Assembly: GCA_036558305.1 (NCBI GenBank)
Contig: DATBFX010000078.1
Location: forward strand, 1-26,250
Source: DATBFX01 sp036558305
GTDB lineage: Bacteria > Chloroflexota > Chloroflexia > Thermomicrobiales > UBA6265
DNA: 26,250 bases
Direction: 5' to 3'
Both the position numbers and the translations under genes were made by a program. This document shows, in pieces, positions 8,132 through 15,258 of this stretch (position 1 is its first letter; each line of letters starts with the position of its first letter). Under the pieces are notes generated by a model. The model was not told the DNA's origin and searched no databases. It saw nothing but the letters and a program-made list of their open reading frames with translations.

Positions 8132-9055
8132 CTATCCCTGGTCCAGCAGTTCCAGCACCCCGGCGAACGCCTCGATCCCTTGGCGCGTGCCTGGTTCGAG
8201 CCAGAGCTGGACGTGACTGAAGCCCAAGCGGGCGTAGGCCCGTAGCCCCGCGCTCAACTCCTCCGGCGGGCCGGCGAGCGCGCCCCAACCTTCGCGCCGG
8301 GGCGCGGACGGCAGGTCGACAAAGACGGCGGCGGTCCGGGCCAGCGTCGCCGGGTCGCGCCCGACCGCGGCGCAAGCGCCGTCGACCCTTGCTTGCCACG
8401 CTGCGAGGCCATCGGGGTCGAAGGCGGCGAAGTCGCGGTTGCAGGCGTTAGCGTGCCGCGCGGCCAACCGCAGCACGCGCTCTCCGTCTCGCACACCGAC
8501 CATGATGGGCGGGCCGTTCAGGCGGGGGCCACGCGGGCGCAACTCGCAGTCGCGCGCCTGGTAATAGCTCCCGGCGAAATCGATCCGCCCATCGCGTAGC
8601 AGCGGGCAGACGATCTGGAGCGCCTCCTCCAACCGGCTCACGCGGTGGTCGAAAGGCAAGCCGAAAGCGTCGAATTCCGGCTCGTGCCACCCGGCACCCA
8701 GGCCCAGGACCAGCCGCCCGCCGCTGATCTCGTCAACCGTATCGGCCATCTTCGCGAGGAGGGTTGGAGAGCGGAAGGCGCTGCATGCAACCAGCGTGCC
8801 CAGCTCGGCCCGCTGCGTCACCGCCGCTAAAGCGGCCAGCAGCGACCAGCCCTCCCAGACGCCGAGCGTCCCCTCCTCTGGGAAGCGGAGAAGCAGGTGA
8901 TCGGGGACCCAGAGGGAGTCGAACCCGACCTCCTCGGCGAGTTTGGCTACGGTCAAGACATCGGCCCAACGGGGGACCGGGGAGCCCGCCCACGGCTGGT
9001 CGAATGCTGGCAAGTACAGACCCACCTTAAGTGGGCGCTGGCCGGAGGGGGCCAC
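8132..9055 (-). CDS. LLM-class (luciferase-like) F420-type oxidoreductase
   Basis: 307 residues from the GTG at 9055, chosen because AGGAGG ends 6 bases before it; an ATG 18 bases further up (9073) would place that site inside the coding sequence. The protein shows the bacterial-luciferase-like TIM barrel: LKVGLYLPAF at the first strand, AEEVGFDSLWVPDHLL, a WSLLAALAAVTQRAELGTLV segment, then ISGGRLVLGLGAGWHEPEFDAFG, which is the family's most typical stretch, and PPIMVGVRDGERVLRLAARHA. Such enzymes use F420 or FMN to oxidise or reduce varied small molecules. Cofactor choice here is inferred from similarity to F420-type LLM enzymes. It stands alone, between a convergent gene and a divergent terC-like gene. 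The substrate is unknown. Confidence 0.9.
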   Translation of the reverse strand: MAPSGQRPLKVGLYLPAFDQPWAGSPVPRWADVLTVAKLAEEVGFDSLWVPDHLLLRFPEEGTLGVWEGWSLLAALAAVTQRAELGTLVACSAFRSPTLLAKMADTVDEISGGRLVLGLGAGWHEPEFDAFGLPFDHRVSRLEEALQIVCPLLRDGRIDFAGSYYQARDCELRPRGPRLNGPPIMVGVRDGERVLRLAARHANACNRDFAAFDPDGLAAWQARVDGACAAVGRDPATLARTAAVFVDLPSAPRREGWGALAGPPEELSAGLRAYARLGFSHVQLWLEPGTRQGIEAFAGVLELLDQG

Positions 9056-9279
9056 TGCAAACCTCCTGCGCATCAGGTTCGTGGACGCCGGTTGATCCGC
9101 CCCTCATGCTACGCCCAGGTCGACCCGAGGGCAAGCCGACCGAGGCCCACCGCCGGCACCCGCTCGCCGGCGGCGTACCGACGCGTCCGCGGAATCCGCG
9201 GGCGCCGGTTGCTGATGGCGTGCCGATTGCGAACGTTGCGCTTGCTCCTGAAAGGCACAAGAATGGCGAGACGGCGGGA

Positions 9280-9297
9280 AGGTCGCCTCCGCGACCT
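9280..9297 (+). promoter_or_regulatory. Hairpin in the leader of the TerC gene
   Basis: AGGTCGC (9280-9286), loop CTCC, GCGACCT (9291-9297): a perfect 7-bp stem 30 bases before the TerC start codon. Genes of this family are often controlled by a manganese riboswitch (yybP-ykoY). I looked for its conserved loops in 9056-9327 and did not see them, so I only report the hairpin. Confidence 0.35.
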
Positions 9298-9327
9298 CGA
9301 TGTCCCGCGTGACCGAGGAGATGGTGG

Positions 9328-10131
9328 GTGGATTGGATCACCAACGGAGAGATCTGGGCGGCGCTGGTGACGTTGACGGTGTTGGAGATCGTGCTCGGCA
9401 TCGACAACGTCATCTTCATCTCGATCCTGGCCGACCGGCTGCCGCGGGGTTTGCGGGATCGGGCGCGCTTGCTCGGTCTGTCGCTGGCGATGTTCATGCG
9501 AATCGCCCTGCTGCTCTCGATCAACTGGATCGCCAACCTGACCGATCCCTGGTTCACCATCGCCGGTCACCACTTCTCCGGGCGCGACCTGATCCTGCTC
9601 GGCGGCGGTCTGTTCCTCATCTACAAGGCGACCAGCGAGATCCACGGCAAACTGGAGGGCGAAGAGGAGCGCGGCACGGCGGGACCCAAATCGGTGTCGT
9701 TCGCCGGCGTCATCGTCCAGATCCTGCTCCTGGACATCGTCTTCTCCCTCGACTCGGTGATCACCGCCGTCGGCATGGCCGACGACATCGAGGTCATGAT
9801 CGCGGCGGTCGTGATCGCGGTCTTGGTGATGCTGGTCGCCTCCGGTCCGCTCAGCGCGTTCGTCTCGGCCCACCCGACGGTGAAGATGCTGGCGCTCAGT
9901 TTCCTCTTGCTGATCGGCTTCTCCCTGGTCGCCGAAGGGTGGGAGTTCCACATTCCGAAGGGCTACATCTACTCGGCGATGGCCTTCTCCGTCCTGGTCG
10001 AGTTGCTCAACCTGCGGTTGCGCAAGACGGCAGTGCCGCCGGTCCACTTCCACGAACCGATGCTGAACGAAGGCGCGGTCCACGCCGGTGAGAAGGTGGC
10101 GGAGCGCGTCGCCGGGGAGCATCCACGGTAG
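9328..10131 (+). CDS. TerC-family integral membrane protein (YkoY/Alx-like)
   Basis: 267 residues. The GTG start at 9328 is preceded by GAGGAG with about 8 bases between. There are about seven hydrophobic segments. The two signature motifs carry acidic residues inside membrane helices: E20 and D26-N27 in LEIVLGIDNVIF, and D136 and D142 in LLLDIVFSLDSVITAVG. The soluble loop at residues 104-124 is charged and the C-terminus (about 230-267) is a hydrophilic tail with several His. Known: TerC proteins are linked to tellurite resistance and, in better studied members, to Mn2+ export and metal supply to secreted enzymes. A metal-efflux role here is inference. It is followed 108 bases later by the dehydrogenase gene, possibly in the same transcript. 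Confidence 0.93.
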   Translation: MDWITNGEIWAALVTLTVLEIVLGIDNVIFISILADRLPRGLRDRARLLGLSLAMFMRIALLLSINWIANLTDPWFTIAGHHFSGRDLILLGGGLFLIYKATSEIHGKLEGEEERGTAGPKSVSFAGVIVQILLLDIVFSLDSVITAVGMADDIEVMIAAVVIAVLVMLVASGPLSAFVSAHPTVKMLALSFLLLIGFSLVAEGWEFHIPKGYIYSAMAFSVLVELLNLRLRKTAVPPVHFHEPMLNEGAVHAGEKVAERVAGEHPR

Positions 10132-10239
10132 GCACCGCGCTGCCCTCGCCGGGCGACGTCAGACCCGTTCCACGGCGCCGTCGCTTCGGCTATGCTGCCG
10201 GTCGTGAAAACGGCACACAGCGACGAGGGAGGAAGTTCC

Positions 10240-11238
10240 ATGGCCGGGCCGGCGTGCATCGCGGTGACGCGGGTGATCCCCGAAGCGGGTTTGGCGCTCT
10301 TGCGCGAGGCGGAAGCAGGCGGGGAGGTCGAGATCCGTCTCTGGGAGGAGGAGTTGCCGCCCTCGCCTGCGAAGCTGGCCGATCTGCTGCGGGGTTGCAC
10401 GGGGGCGCTGACCCTCCTGACCGACGTCATCAACGGCGAGGTGCTCGACCGTGAGCCGCAACTGAAGGTCGTCAGCAACTTCGCCGTCGGCTACGACAAC
10501 GTCGACGTGCCCGCGGCGACCGCACGCGGGGTCGCCGTCTGCAACACGCCGGACGTATTGACCGAAACGACGGCGGACTTCGCCTGGGCGCTGCTGATGG
10601 CGGCGGCGCGCCGGATCGTCGAGGGCGTCGATTACGTGCGCGCCGGTAAGTGGCAGACCTGGGGCCCGACGCTGCTGCTCGGCCGGGATCTGTGGGGAGC
10701 AACCCTCGGAATCGTCGGCTTCGGGCGAATCGGGCGCGAGGTGGCGAAGCGGGCGCGCGGGTTCGAGATGACGGTCCTCGCCTACGACACCTACCAGGAC
10801 GAAAACGCCGCTCGCGCGCTCGGCGCGACGTTCCGGCCGCTCGACGACCTCCTCCGCGAGTCGGACTTCGTCACGCTCCACGTCGCGCTGACCCCGGAGA
10901 CCCACCACCTGATCGGGGCCCGCGAACTGGCGTTGATGAAGCGCGAAGCCATCCTCGTCAACGCCGCGCGCGGTCCGGTCGTCGACACGGATGCGCTGGT
11001 TGCCGCGTTGCGCGACGGGACGATCGGCGGCGCCGGTCTCGACGTCACCGATCCCGAACCGCTGCCGGCCGACCACCCGCTAGTGCACCTGCCGAACGCG
11101 ACCGTGGTGCCGCACATCGCCTCGGCGTCGGTGGCGACCCGCGACAAGATGGCGCTGATGGCCGCGCGCAACCTGCTCGCCGGTATCCGCGGCGAGCGCC
11201 CGCCGCACATCGTCAATCCCGAGGTGCTCAACAGGTAG
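10240..11238 (+). CDS. D-isomer-specific 2-hydroxyacid dehydrogenase (glyoxylate / D-glycerate type)
   Basis: 332 residues from the ATG at 10240, with GAGGGAGGA 6 bases upstream; this is favoured over an in-frame start at 10192. The family layout is complete: an N-terminal substrate-binding half with VVSNFAVGYDNVDV, and a Rossmann NAD(P)-binding half with GIVGFGRIG (G160-x-G162-x-x-G165). The catalytic residues are R244 in NAARGPVVD, E273 in DVTDPEPLP and H292 in VPHIASAS. The motif NFAVGYDNVD and the total length match the GyaR/glyoxylate-reductase group, which reduces glyoxylate or hydroxypyruvate with NAD(P)H in the cytosol. Exact substrate preference is not decided by the sequence. A -10-like TATGCT lies at 10191-10196. 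A strong terminator hairpin follows the stop. Confidence 0.93.
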   Translation: MAGPACIAVTRVIPEAGLALLREAEAGGEVEIRLWEEELPPSPAKLADLLRGCTGALTLLTDVINGEVLDREPQLKVVSNFAVGYDNVDVPAATARGVAVCNTPDVLTETTADFAWALLMAAARRIVEGVDYVRAGKWQTWGPTLLLGRDLWGATLGIVGFGRIGREVAKRARGFEMTVLAYDTYQDENAARALGATFRPLDDLLRESDFVTLHVALTPETHHLIGARELALMKREAILVNAARGPVVDTDALVAALRDGTIGGAGLDVTDPEPLPADHPLVHLPNATVVPHIASASVATRDKMALMAARNLLAGIRGERPPHIVNPEVLNR

Positions 11239-11243
11239 GTTCG

Positions 11244-11273
11244 GCCGGCTGCTCCGCGTTTGGGGCAGCCGGC
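11244..11273. terminator. Bidirectional terminator hairpin between convergent genes
   Basis: GCCGGCTGCTCC (11244-11255), loop GCGTTT, GGGGCAGCCGGC (11262-11273): a 12-bp stem with one G-T pair, 5 bases after the dehydrogenase stop and 12 bases before the end of the convergent SIMPL gene. It can serve both genes. T-runs are lacking, as often in GC-rich genomes. Confidence 0.8.
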
Positions 11274-11285
11274 TCAAATCCCAGA

Positions 11286-12143
11286 CTATGCCTTGATCGC
11301 GAAGGTCAGACTGACCCGCGCGTAGAGTTCGACCTCTGGTTCCGTGGTCGAGTCGAAAGTGGGCACGGTGACGGTGAGACCGGGGCCGTTCAGCGCGACC
11401 GAAGGAGCCGGCGGAGCGCAGCCGTTCTGCGGTACGGAGACGCCGAAGTAATTGATTGTCGCGTCCGCCGTGGCCGGCACGTCGCTCGAGGCAACGACTT
11501 CACCGAGTTGGACGCCGAGCAGTTTGGCCTGGCGACCGGCGCGGTCACGGGCGTCGGTGATCGCCGCCTGGCGCGCCGCGACGTCGAGCGCGTCACAATC
11601 GGCGACTTCGTAGCCGGCACCGGCGAGACCGATGACGAGGGATTCGTTGGCGGCGGCGACGCTGGCGCTGCCGACGAGATCGTTGAGCGTCGAGAGCTCG
11701 GGTTTATCCAACGCGACGTCGATACGGGCGACGGCGGGGCCGCCCGGTCCATAGGCCACCGAACTCCCGAGCACCGGGCTGACGACGACGGTCACGGCGG
11801 TGGCGGCGACGCCCTTGTCGACCAGCGCCTGCACGACCGGTTCGGCCAGCCGCTTTTCCTCGGCGCCGGGGACGTCGCCCGGCCGCGGTTGCGGCGGCGG
11901 ACCGCCGTAGTAGTCGCCGCGGCTCAACAGCAGCTGAAGGGTCCCTTTCTCGGCGGGCGCACTCGCTTCGCCGTAGCCGGTGACGGTGATCCCCGACGGT
12001 GTCGCTGCCGGCGCGGCCTGTGCGATGGCCGACAGCGGCGTGATCGCGGTGAATGCGGCCACCGAGACGAGCAAACCGCTCAAGGCCGCAAGACGACGGA
12101 CGATGACGGAAAAGAGCGGTGTTCGTTGCGCGAGTGATGGCAT
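11286..12143 (-). CDS. Secreted SIMPL (DUF541) domain protein
   Basis: 285 residues. The ATG at 12143 is preceded by AAGGAGG. A signal peptide is clear: basic start, hydrophobic core about 13-38 (IVRRLAALSGLLVSVAAF), likely cleavage near AQA-AP at 41-43. The mature part begins with GITVTGYGEASAPAEKGTLQLLL, the usual first strand of SIMPL proteins. It continues with LAEPVVQALVDKG, a segment ARIDVALDKPELSTLNDLV, the helix ARQAAITDARDRAGRQAKLLGVQLGEVV that is diagnostic for the family, and a final beta strand (ELYARVSLTFAI). SIMPL proteins are exported or membrane-attached beta-rich proteins that form oligomers. The original member binds an IRAK-related kinase in mammals, and bacterial roles are poorly defined. 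Two Cys (in DCDAL and NGCAPP) could form a disulfide outside the cell. Confidence 0.9.
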   Translation of the reverse strand: MPSLAQRTPLFSVIVRRLAALSGLLVSVAAFTAITPLSAIAQAAPAATPSGITVTGYGEASAPAEKGTLQLLLSRGDYYGGPPPQPRPGDVPGAEEKRLAEPVVQALVDKGVAATAVTVVVSPVLGSSVAYGPGGPAVARIDVALDKPELSTLNDLVGSASVAAANESLVIGLAGAGYEVADCDALDVAARQAAITDARDRAGRQAKLLGVQLGEVVASSDVPATADATINYFGVSVPQNGCAPPAPSVALNGPGLTVTVPTFDSTTEPEVELYARVSLTFAIKA

Positions 12144-12623
12144 CCTTTTCCTCCTTGAACTCGCCGGGCCCGATCGACCGTCATGCCTCGACGGAGCACG
12201 GGGACCAACGACGATGGCGATCGGCGCTCGACCCTGGCCGCGTTCGGCGATCCCGGTGTACTCCGGCCGCGCGGCAATGCCGACCCCCCGCCGACAGCCG
12301 ATGCCGGCGCGCTCAGGGTAGATCAGTCTGAGCGTACCGTCGTCGTGAGAACGATGTACGTCTGGAGGTGCAAGGGATCATACCCGCGCGGAGCATCGGT
12401 CGGTAGGTGCATCGTTCTTTCTGTCGTCAGCATCCGCCGAAGCGGGAGAAGCATGTTGCCGGGTCGCGACGGAATGATTAACCGGTCATTGCGTGCGCAT
12501 TAAGCTTCGTTCTAACGGTGAGCCAGCCAAACCGGGAGAGGTCCGCCGGCTCGCCGGCAGGCGCGGCGAGCGGACCGCCACTCGAAGCGGTCCGCTCGTC
12601 CCAGGGGAATCGGCAGATGTTTT
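12144..12623. other. 480-base non-coding interval upstream of the SIMPL gene
   Basis: I see no convincing gene here; the short plus-strand frames are Arg/Pro-rich and lack ribosome binding sites. It should carry the SIMPL promoter. On the minus strand TATGAT (12383-12388) resembles a -10 box, about 240 bases before the start, without a good -35. A terminator hairpin for the next minus-strand gene occupies 12567-12598, preceded by a small repeat (GCCGGCTCGCCGGC, about 12545-12558). Confidence 0.45.
12567..12598 (-). terminator. Terminator-like hairpin downstream of the helical repeat protein
   Basis: CGAGCGGACCGC (12567-12578), an 8-base loop, then GCGGTCCGCTCG (12587-12598): a perfect 12-bp inverted repeat 25 bases beyond the stop codon of the minus-strand gene. 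There is no T-run. Confidence 0.7.
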
Positions 12624-13295
12624 TCAGGACGCGGGAGTGTCGAGGCTTGCCTTGGCCTCGTCGAGCACGTCCTCCGCCTTTGCCTGGGCGGTCGACGCCT
12701 GCTGCGTCCGTTGGTCGGCCTGGGCGGTCGCCTTTTGTTGGGCCTCGTCGACCGTCTGGGATGCCTGCTGTTGAAGCCGATCTGCCTGGTCGGTGGCCTG
12801 CCGCTGCACGTCATCGATCGACTGAGACGCCTGTTGCTTGAGCCGATCGGCCTCGGACGTCGCCTGGGAATTCCCATCCGAGACCCGTTTCTGCAGGTCG
12901 TCGACCGTCTGCGACGCTTGCTGCTTGAGTTGATCGACCTGATCGGTCGCCTGTCGCTGCAACTCGTCGACCTTCTCCGACGCCTCTTGCTTGAGCTGAT
13001 CGGCCCCGGCGGTCGCCTTCGCAAGCGTCTCCGTTGTCTCTCGCTGCATGCCTTCGACCGTCTTCGACGCCCCCTGTTTGAGTTGATCGACCTGCTCGCT
13101 CGCCTGCTGCTTCAGCTCGTCGACCTTTTCGGATGCCTGCGCCAGACCGTCCTGCGCTTGCTGCTTCACGTCCGTCGCCTTCGCGGACGCGTCGGACGCG
13201 GCGACTTGTCCCCGGTCGGCTGCCTGACCCGCTGTGTCCTGAGGCTTCTTCTCGCCACCGCCGAAGAGCCCCTTGATTTTGTCCATCAGTCCCAT
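12624..13295 (-). CDS. Alpha-helical 11-residue-repeat protein (LEA/apolipoprotein-like)
   Basis: 223 residues from the ATG at 13295 (MGLMDKIKGLFGG), with GGAGGAGG 7 bases upstream; the open frame before it has no such site. After a short Gly/Lys head, residues 54-206 consist of 11-residue units such as ASEKVDELKQQ, ASEQVDQLKQG, ATDQVDQLKQQ and ASQTVDDLQKR. These are arranged as three super-repeats of 51 residues, each four 11-mers plus a 7-mer (54-104, 105-155, 156-206). The composition is dominated by Ala, Gln, Asp, Lys, Ser and Thr with no Cys. Eleven-residue periodicity predicts extended amphipathic helices, as in group 3 LEA proteins and apolipoproteins, which bind membranes or protect proteins during desiccation. 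The protective role is inference. The N-terminus resembles small stress-related proteins (MGLMDKIKGLFGG). A -10-like TATACT lies at 13373-13378 on the minus strand, 78 bases upstream. Confidence 0.85.
   Translation of the reverse strand: MGLMDKIKGLFGGGEKKPQDTAGQAADRGQVAASDASAKATDVKQQAQDGLAQASEKVDELKQQASEQVDQLKQGASKTVEGMQRETTETLAKATAGADQLKQEASEKVDELQRQATDQVDQLKQQASQTVDDLQKRVSDGNSQATSEADRLKQQASQSIDDVQRQATDQADRLQQQASQTVDEAQQKATAQADQRTQQASTAQAKAEDVLDEAKASLDTPAS
12678..13136 (-). repeat. Three tandem 153-bp degenerate coding repeats
   Basis: The coding region for residues 54-206 is three consecutive 153-bp blocks: 12984-13136, 12831-12983 and 12678-12830. Each encodes four 11-residue units plus one 7-residue unit. 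ASEKVDEL starts blocks one and two; ADQLKQE, ADRLKQQ and ASTAQAK close blocks one, two and three. Divergence at DNA level shows that the duplication is old. Confidence 0.75.
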
Positions 13296-13455
13296 CGCGA
13301 GCCTCCTCCACCGACAGCCAGTCAGCTGATCTGCCCATTTTTTCGGCCGTGGGTTCCAGGACTGGCACACGAAGTATACCAAGTGCCCAGCGAATGATCA
13401 TCGGAATCATCCAAGCACCCGCGCCATCGATCGGATGGACCGAATCGAGCTCATC

Positions 13456-13818
13456 CTACCGAAACTCGGCAATCACCTCGATCGGGCCGACGAGGTTGGC
13501 GTTGAACAGAGCGAGGTCCTCGGCGGGGATCCAGTATTCCTGATGCAGCCGGCCGCCGACCTGCTTGACCTCGTCGGTGCGGAGAAACTCGGCGCGGACA
13601 CGGAAGCGGGTGACGAACCCGGCGCCGGAGTCGCGGACGTTCCAATCGCGTGCGATCTGCGTTGCGTACTCCTCGTTGAGCACGGGGTAGAAGATAGGCT
13701 GCCAGGAGAGACGCGGCGGGAAGGCCGAACAACCGCTCTGCTCGATCAGTGCCAACTCCTTCGGACCGGCCGGGCGGTAGAGCGTGACCGTCTCGGGTGC
13801 GGACGCTCCATCGCTCAC
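13456..13818 (-). CDS. Small 'ADP-ribosylation/crystallin J1'-annotated protein
   Basis: 120 residues from a GTG at 13818 whose GTGA overlaps the stop of the upstream peptidase gene, so translation is probably coupled. The protein is highly characteristic: VTLYRPAGPKELALIEQSG, FPPRLSWQPIFYPVLNEEYA, ARDWN, a strand GFVTRFRVRAEFL, QVGGRLHQEYWIPAEDL and the end NANLVGPIEVIAEFR. I recall this compact family as annotated 'ADP-ribosylation/crystallin J1' in many bacteria, but it is far shorter than true ADP-ribosylglycohydrolases and I see no catalytic acid cluster of that kind. It is soluble and cytoplasmic, without a signal peptide. The biochemical role is unknown. Confidence 0.85.
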   Translation of the reverse strand: MSDGASAPETVTLYRPAGPKELALIEQSGCSAFPPRLSWQPIFYPVLNEEYATQIARDWNVRDSGAGFVTRFRVRAEFLRTDEVKQVGGRLHQEYWIPAEDLALFNANLVGPIEVIAEFR

Positions 13819-14906
13819 GTGATCGTCAGCCCCGTCGTCACGGGCTCACCACCGCAGGCGACGGCGGCGGTGACGGCGGCGCGGCGCGTGTCCGCGGGGA
13901 CGGTCCAGAGCCAGAAGACGAGCCCGCTGGTGTCGGCGAAGGTCGGTTGGTTGAGCAGTTCGTTGCCGGCCCGGGTCGAGACCGTCAGGGTGCAGCGAAC
14001 CCCGGCGTCGGAGGAGGCGACGAGGAGGAGTTGGTCGCCGCGGCCGACCGATTTCGGCGCCGAGCCGAGGGAGACGGCGGCAGGGTACTCCAGTTCGTCG
14101 GTCGGGATGAAGGGGGCGGGGAAATCGGCCGGCGCCTGGATGTCGGGGCGGGAGGCCTCGAAGGCAGCGTAGAAGTCGCGTGGGTTGATGCGGAAAGCGG
14201 ATTGGAAGGCGGCGCGCCAGTTGTCGCCGCTGCCCAGGCGCTCGTAGTAGCGGCGGATCGAACTGGGGCGACCGGCGACGAGTTGCTTGACCGCCAGGTA
14301 CGAGAGACCGTAGACGTTCGACGGCTGAGTCTGGAAGTCCGCGGCCCGCTCGACCGCGGCGAGGGCCGGCAGGGCCGGTCCGGCGACGACGTTGACCGCA
14401 TTGTAGGCCTCGACGTCGGCCGCCGAGACCAGACCGGCGTCGATCACGGCTTGAAACCCGACGTACTCGGCGACCCCCTCGTCGATCCAGAGGGGAGCGT
14501 TGAAACGGTCGCCGCCGAGTTCCTCCTCGACGACGTGCGTGTACTCGTGGACGACGACGTGGACGCGGTCGAAGGGGGCGGCGCGGTGCCAGCCTTCCGA
14601 GCCGGTGTAGACGACGAGGGCGTGGGAAGTCGACATCCCGACGAGGTCGACGTTGCCGCGGGGGGCGGCGGGGACGGCGTTGACGATGGTCGGCGTCGTG
14701 ACGTCGGCGCCGATCCGGTTGTGGACGTAGTCCTGGCCCAGCCGAATTCCCTCGCGGATGTACATCGCGTCTTCGGCCTCGATGGAAGGGCCGACGTAGA
14801 ACCGGATGTCCTCGGCGGCGACGAGATTCGGTTGTGCCGCACTTGCCAGGAGCGCGAGCAGGGCGGCGAGCAGGAGGAGGGGACTGGCGAGACGGCGGCG
14901 AATCAC
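13815..14906 (-). CDS. Secreted gluzincin peptidase (peptidase MA-like)
   Basis: 363 residues from the GTG at 14906, preceded by AAAGGAA at 6 bases; a longer form from the ATG at 14936 lacks a site. Residues 1-31 are a signal peptide (MIRRRLASPLLLLAALLALL, cleavage near LVA-AED). The zinc motif is H120-E121-Y-T-H124 in HVVVHEYTHVVEEE, with E143 in WIDEGVAEYVG as third ligand. This HExxH...DEGxAEY layout is the peptidase MA / M61-like gluzincin type. A helical region follows to about 250 (YGLSYLAVKQLVAG). The last 100 residues form a beta-rich domain (LLLVASSDAGVRCTLTVS), probably an added Ig-like or binding module, with two Cys. It acts outside the membrane. The substrate is unknown. It is coupled to the small downstream gene by a GTGA overlap. 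Confidence 0.88.
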   Translation of the reverse strand: MIRRRLASPLLLLAALLALLASAAQPNLVAAEDIRFYVGPSIEAEDAMYIREGIRLGQDYVHNRIGADVTTPTIVNAVPAAPRGNVDLVGMSTSHALVVYTGSEGWHRAAPFDRVHVVVHEYTHVVEEELGGDRFNAPLWIDEGVAEYVGFQAVIDAGLVSAADVEAYNAVNVVAGPALPALAAVERAADFQTQPSNVYGLSYLAVKQLVAGRPSSIRRYYERLGSGDNWRAAFQSAFRINPRDFYAAFEASRPDIQAPADFPAPFIPTDELEYPAAVSLGSAPKSVGRGDQLLLVASSDAGVRCTLTVSTRAGNELLNQPTFADTSGLVFWLWTVPADTRRAAVTAAVACGGEPVTTGLTIT

Positions 14907-15258
14907 GCGCGTTCCTTTCGGTCGAGCGGCGACCATCGCGGCTCGACGGGTATTGTGCGACAGGCTGTGGCATCCCTGCCGGTGGCGGATGGTACCGACG
15001 CCGCTCGGGACGGAAGGGCCTCGCCTATACCTAGGGAAACCGCGTCCATCTCGGCTCGCCGGTGCCTCGCCGGTTCGGTTCACTTACCACATTTTGCTCG
15101 GCGAAAGAATCGTCCCGTCCGTTTCCTAGCGATTGAAGCGAATACATCCGTCGCCGAACCATATTGCGCCCGCGTTGCGCGACCGGTAGTATGTCGGCGA
15201 AGCTACAGTTTGCCGACCGTAGGGATTGCCCTTGCGGCAGGACCCGAATCGAGTCGAC
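14907..15258. other. Divergent intergenic region upstream of peptidase and STAND regulator
   Basis: About 350 bases with no plausible gene. It must contain the promoters for the minus-strand peptidase and the plus-strand regulator. It holds the first copy of the repeated element described at 15019-15044. I see no other strong palindrome. Confidence 0.5.
15019..15044 (+). promoter_or_regulatory. Repeated promoter/leader element, copy 1
   Basis: Contains TATACCTAGGGAAACCGCG (15026-15044), preceded by CCTCGCC. It matches a copy at 23524-23549 at 24 of 26 positions, and TCGGCT follows both copies after exactly 6 unconserved bases (15051-15056 here). TATACC could be a -10 box for transcription of the STAND regulator starting 215 bases downstream. 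No -35 consensus is visible 17 bases before it. Confidence 0.55.

Noticed and set aside
9056..9327. yybP-ykoY manganese riboswitch upstream of the TerC gene
   Set aside because: Expected from family knowledge, but the conserved loop sequences were not found; only a simple hairpin is present.
10650..12137. 495-codon plus-strand frame over the dehydrogenase 3' end and SIMPL gene
   Set aside because: Arg-rich shadow; it crosses the strong terminator hairpin at 11244-11273 and two well-supported genes.
12493..12774. 93-codon plus-strand frame crossing the terminator hairpin at 12567
   Set aside because: It overlaps the hairpin and the 3' end of the repeat protein and is not protein-like.
13373..13378. 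TATACT as a third copy of the repeated 26-bp element
   Set aside because: Only the -10-like hexamer is shared; the TAGGGAAACCGCG part is absent, so it was kept only as a weak promoter hint.
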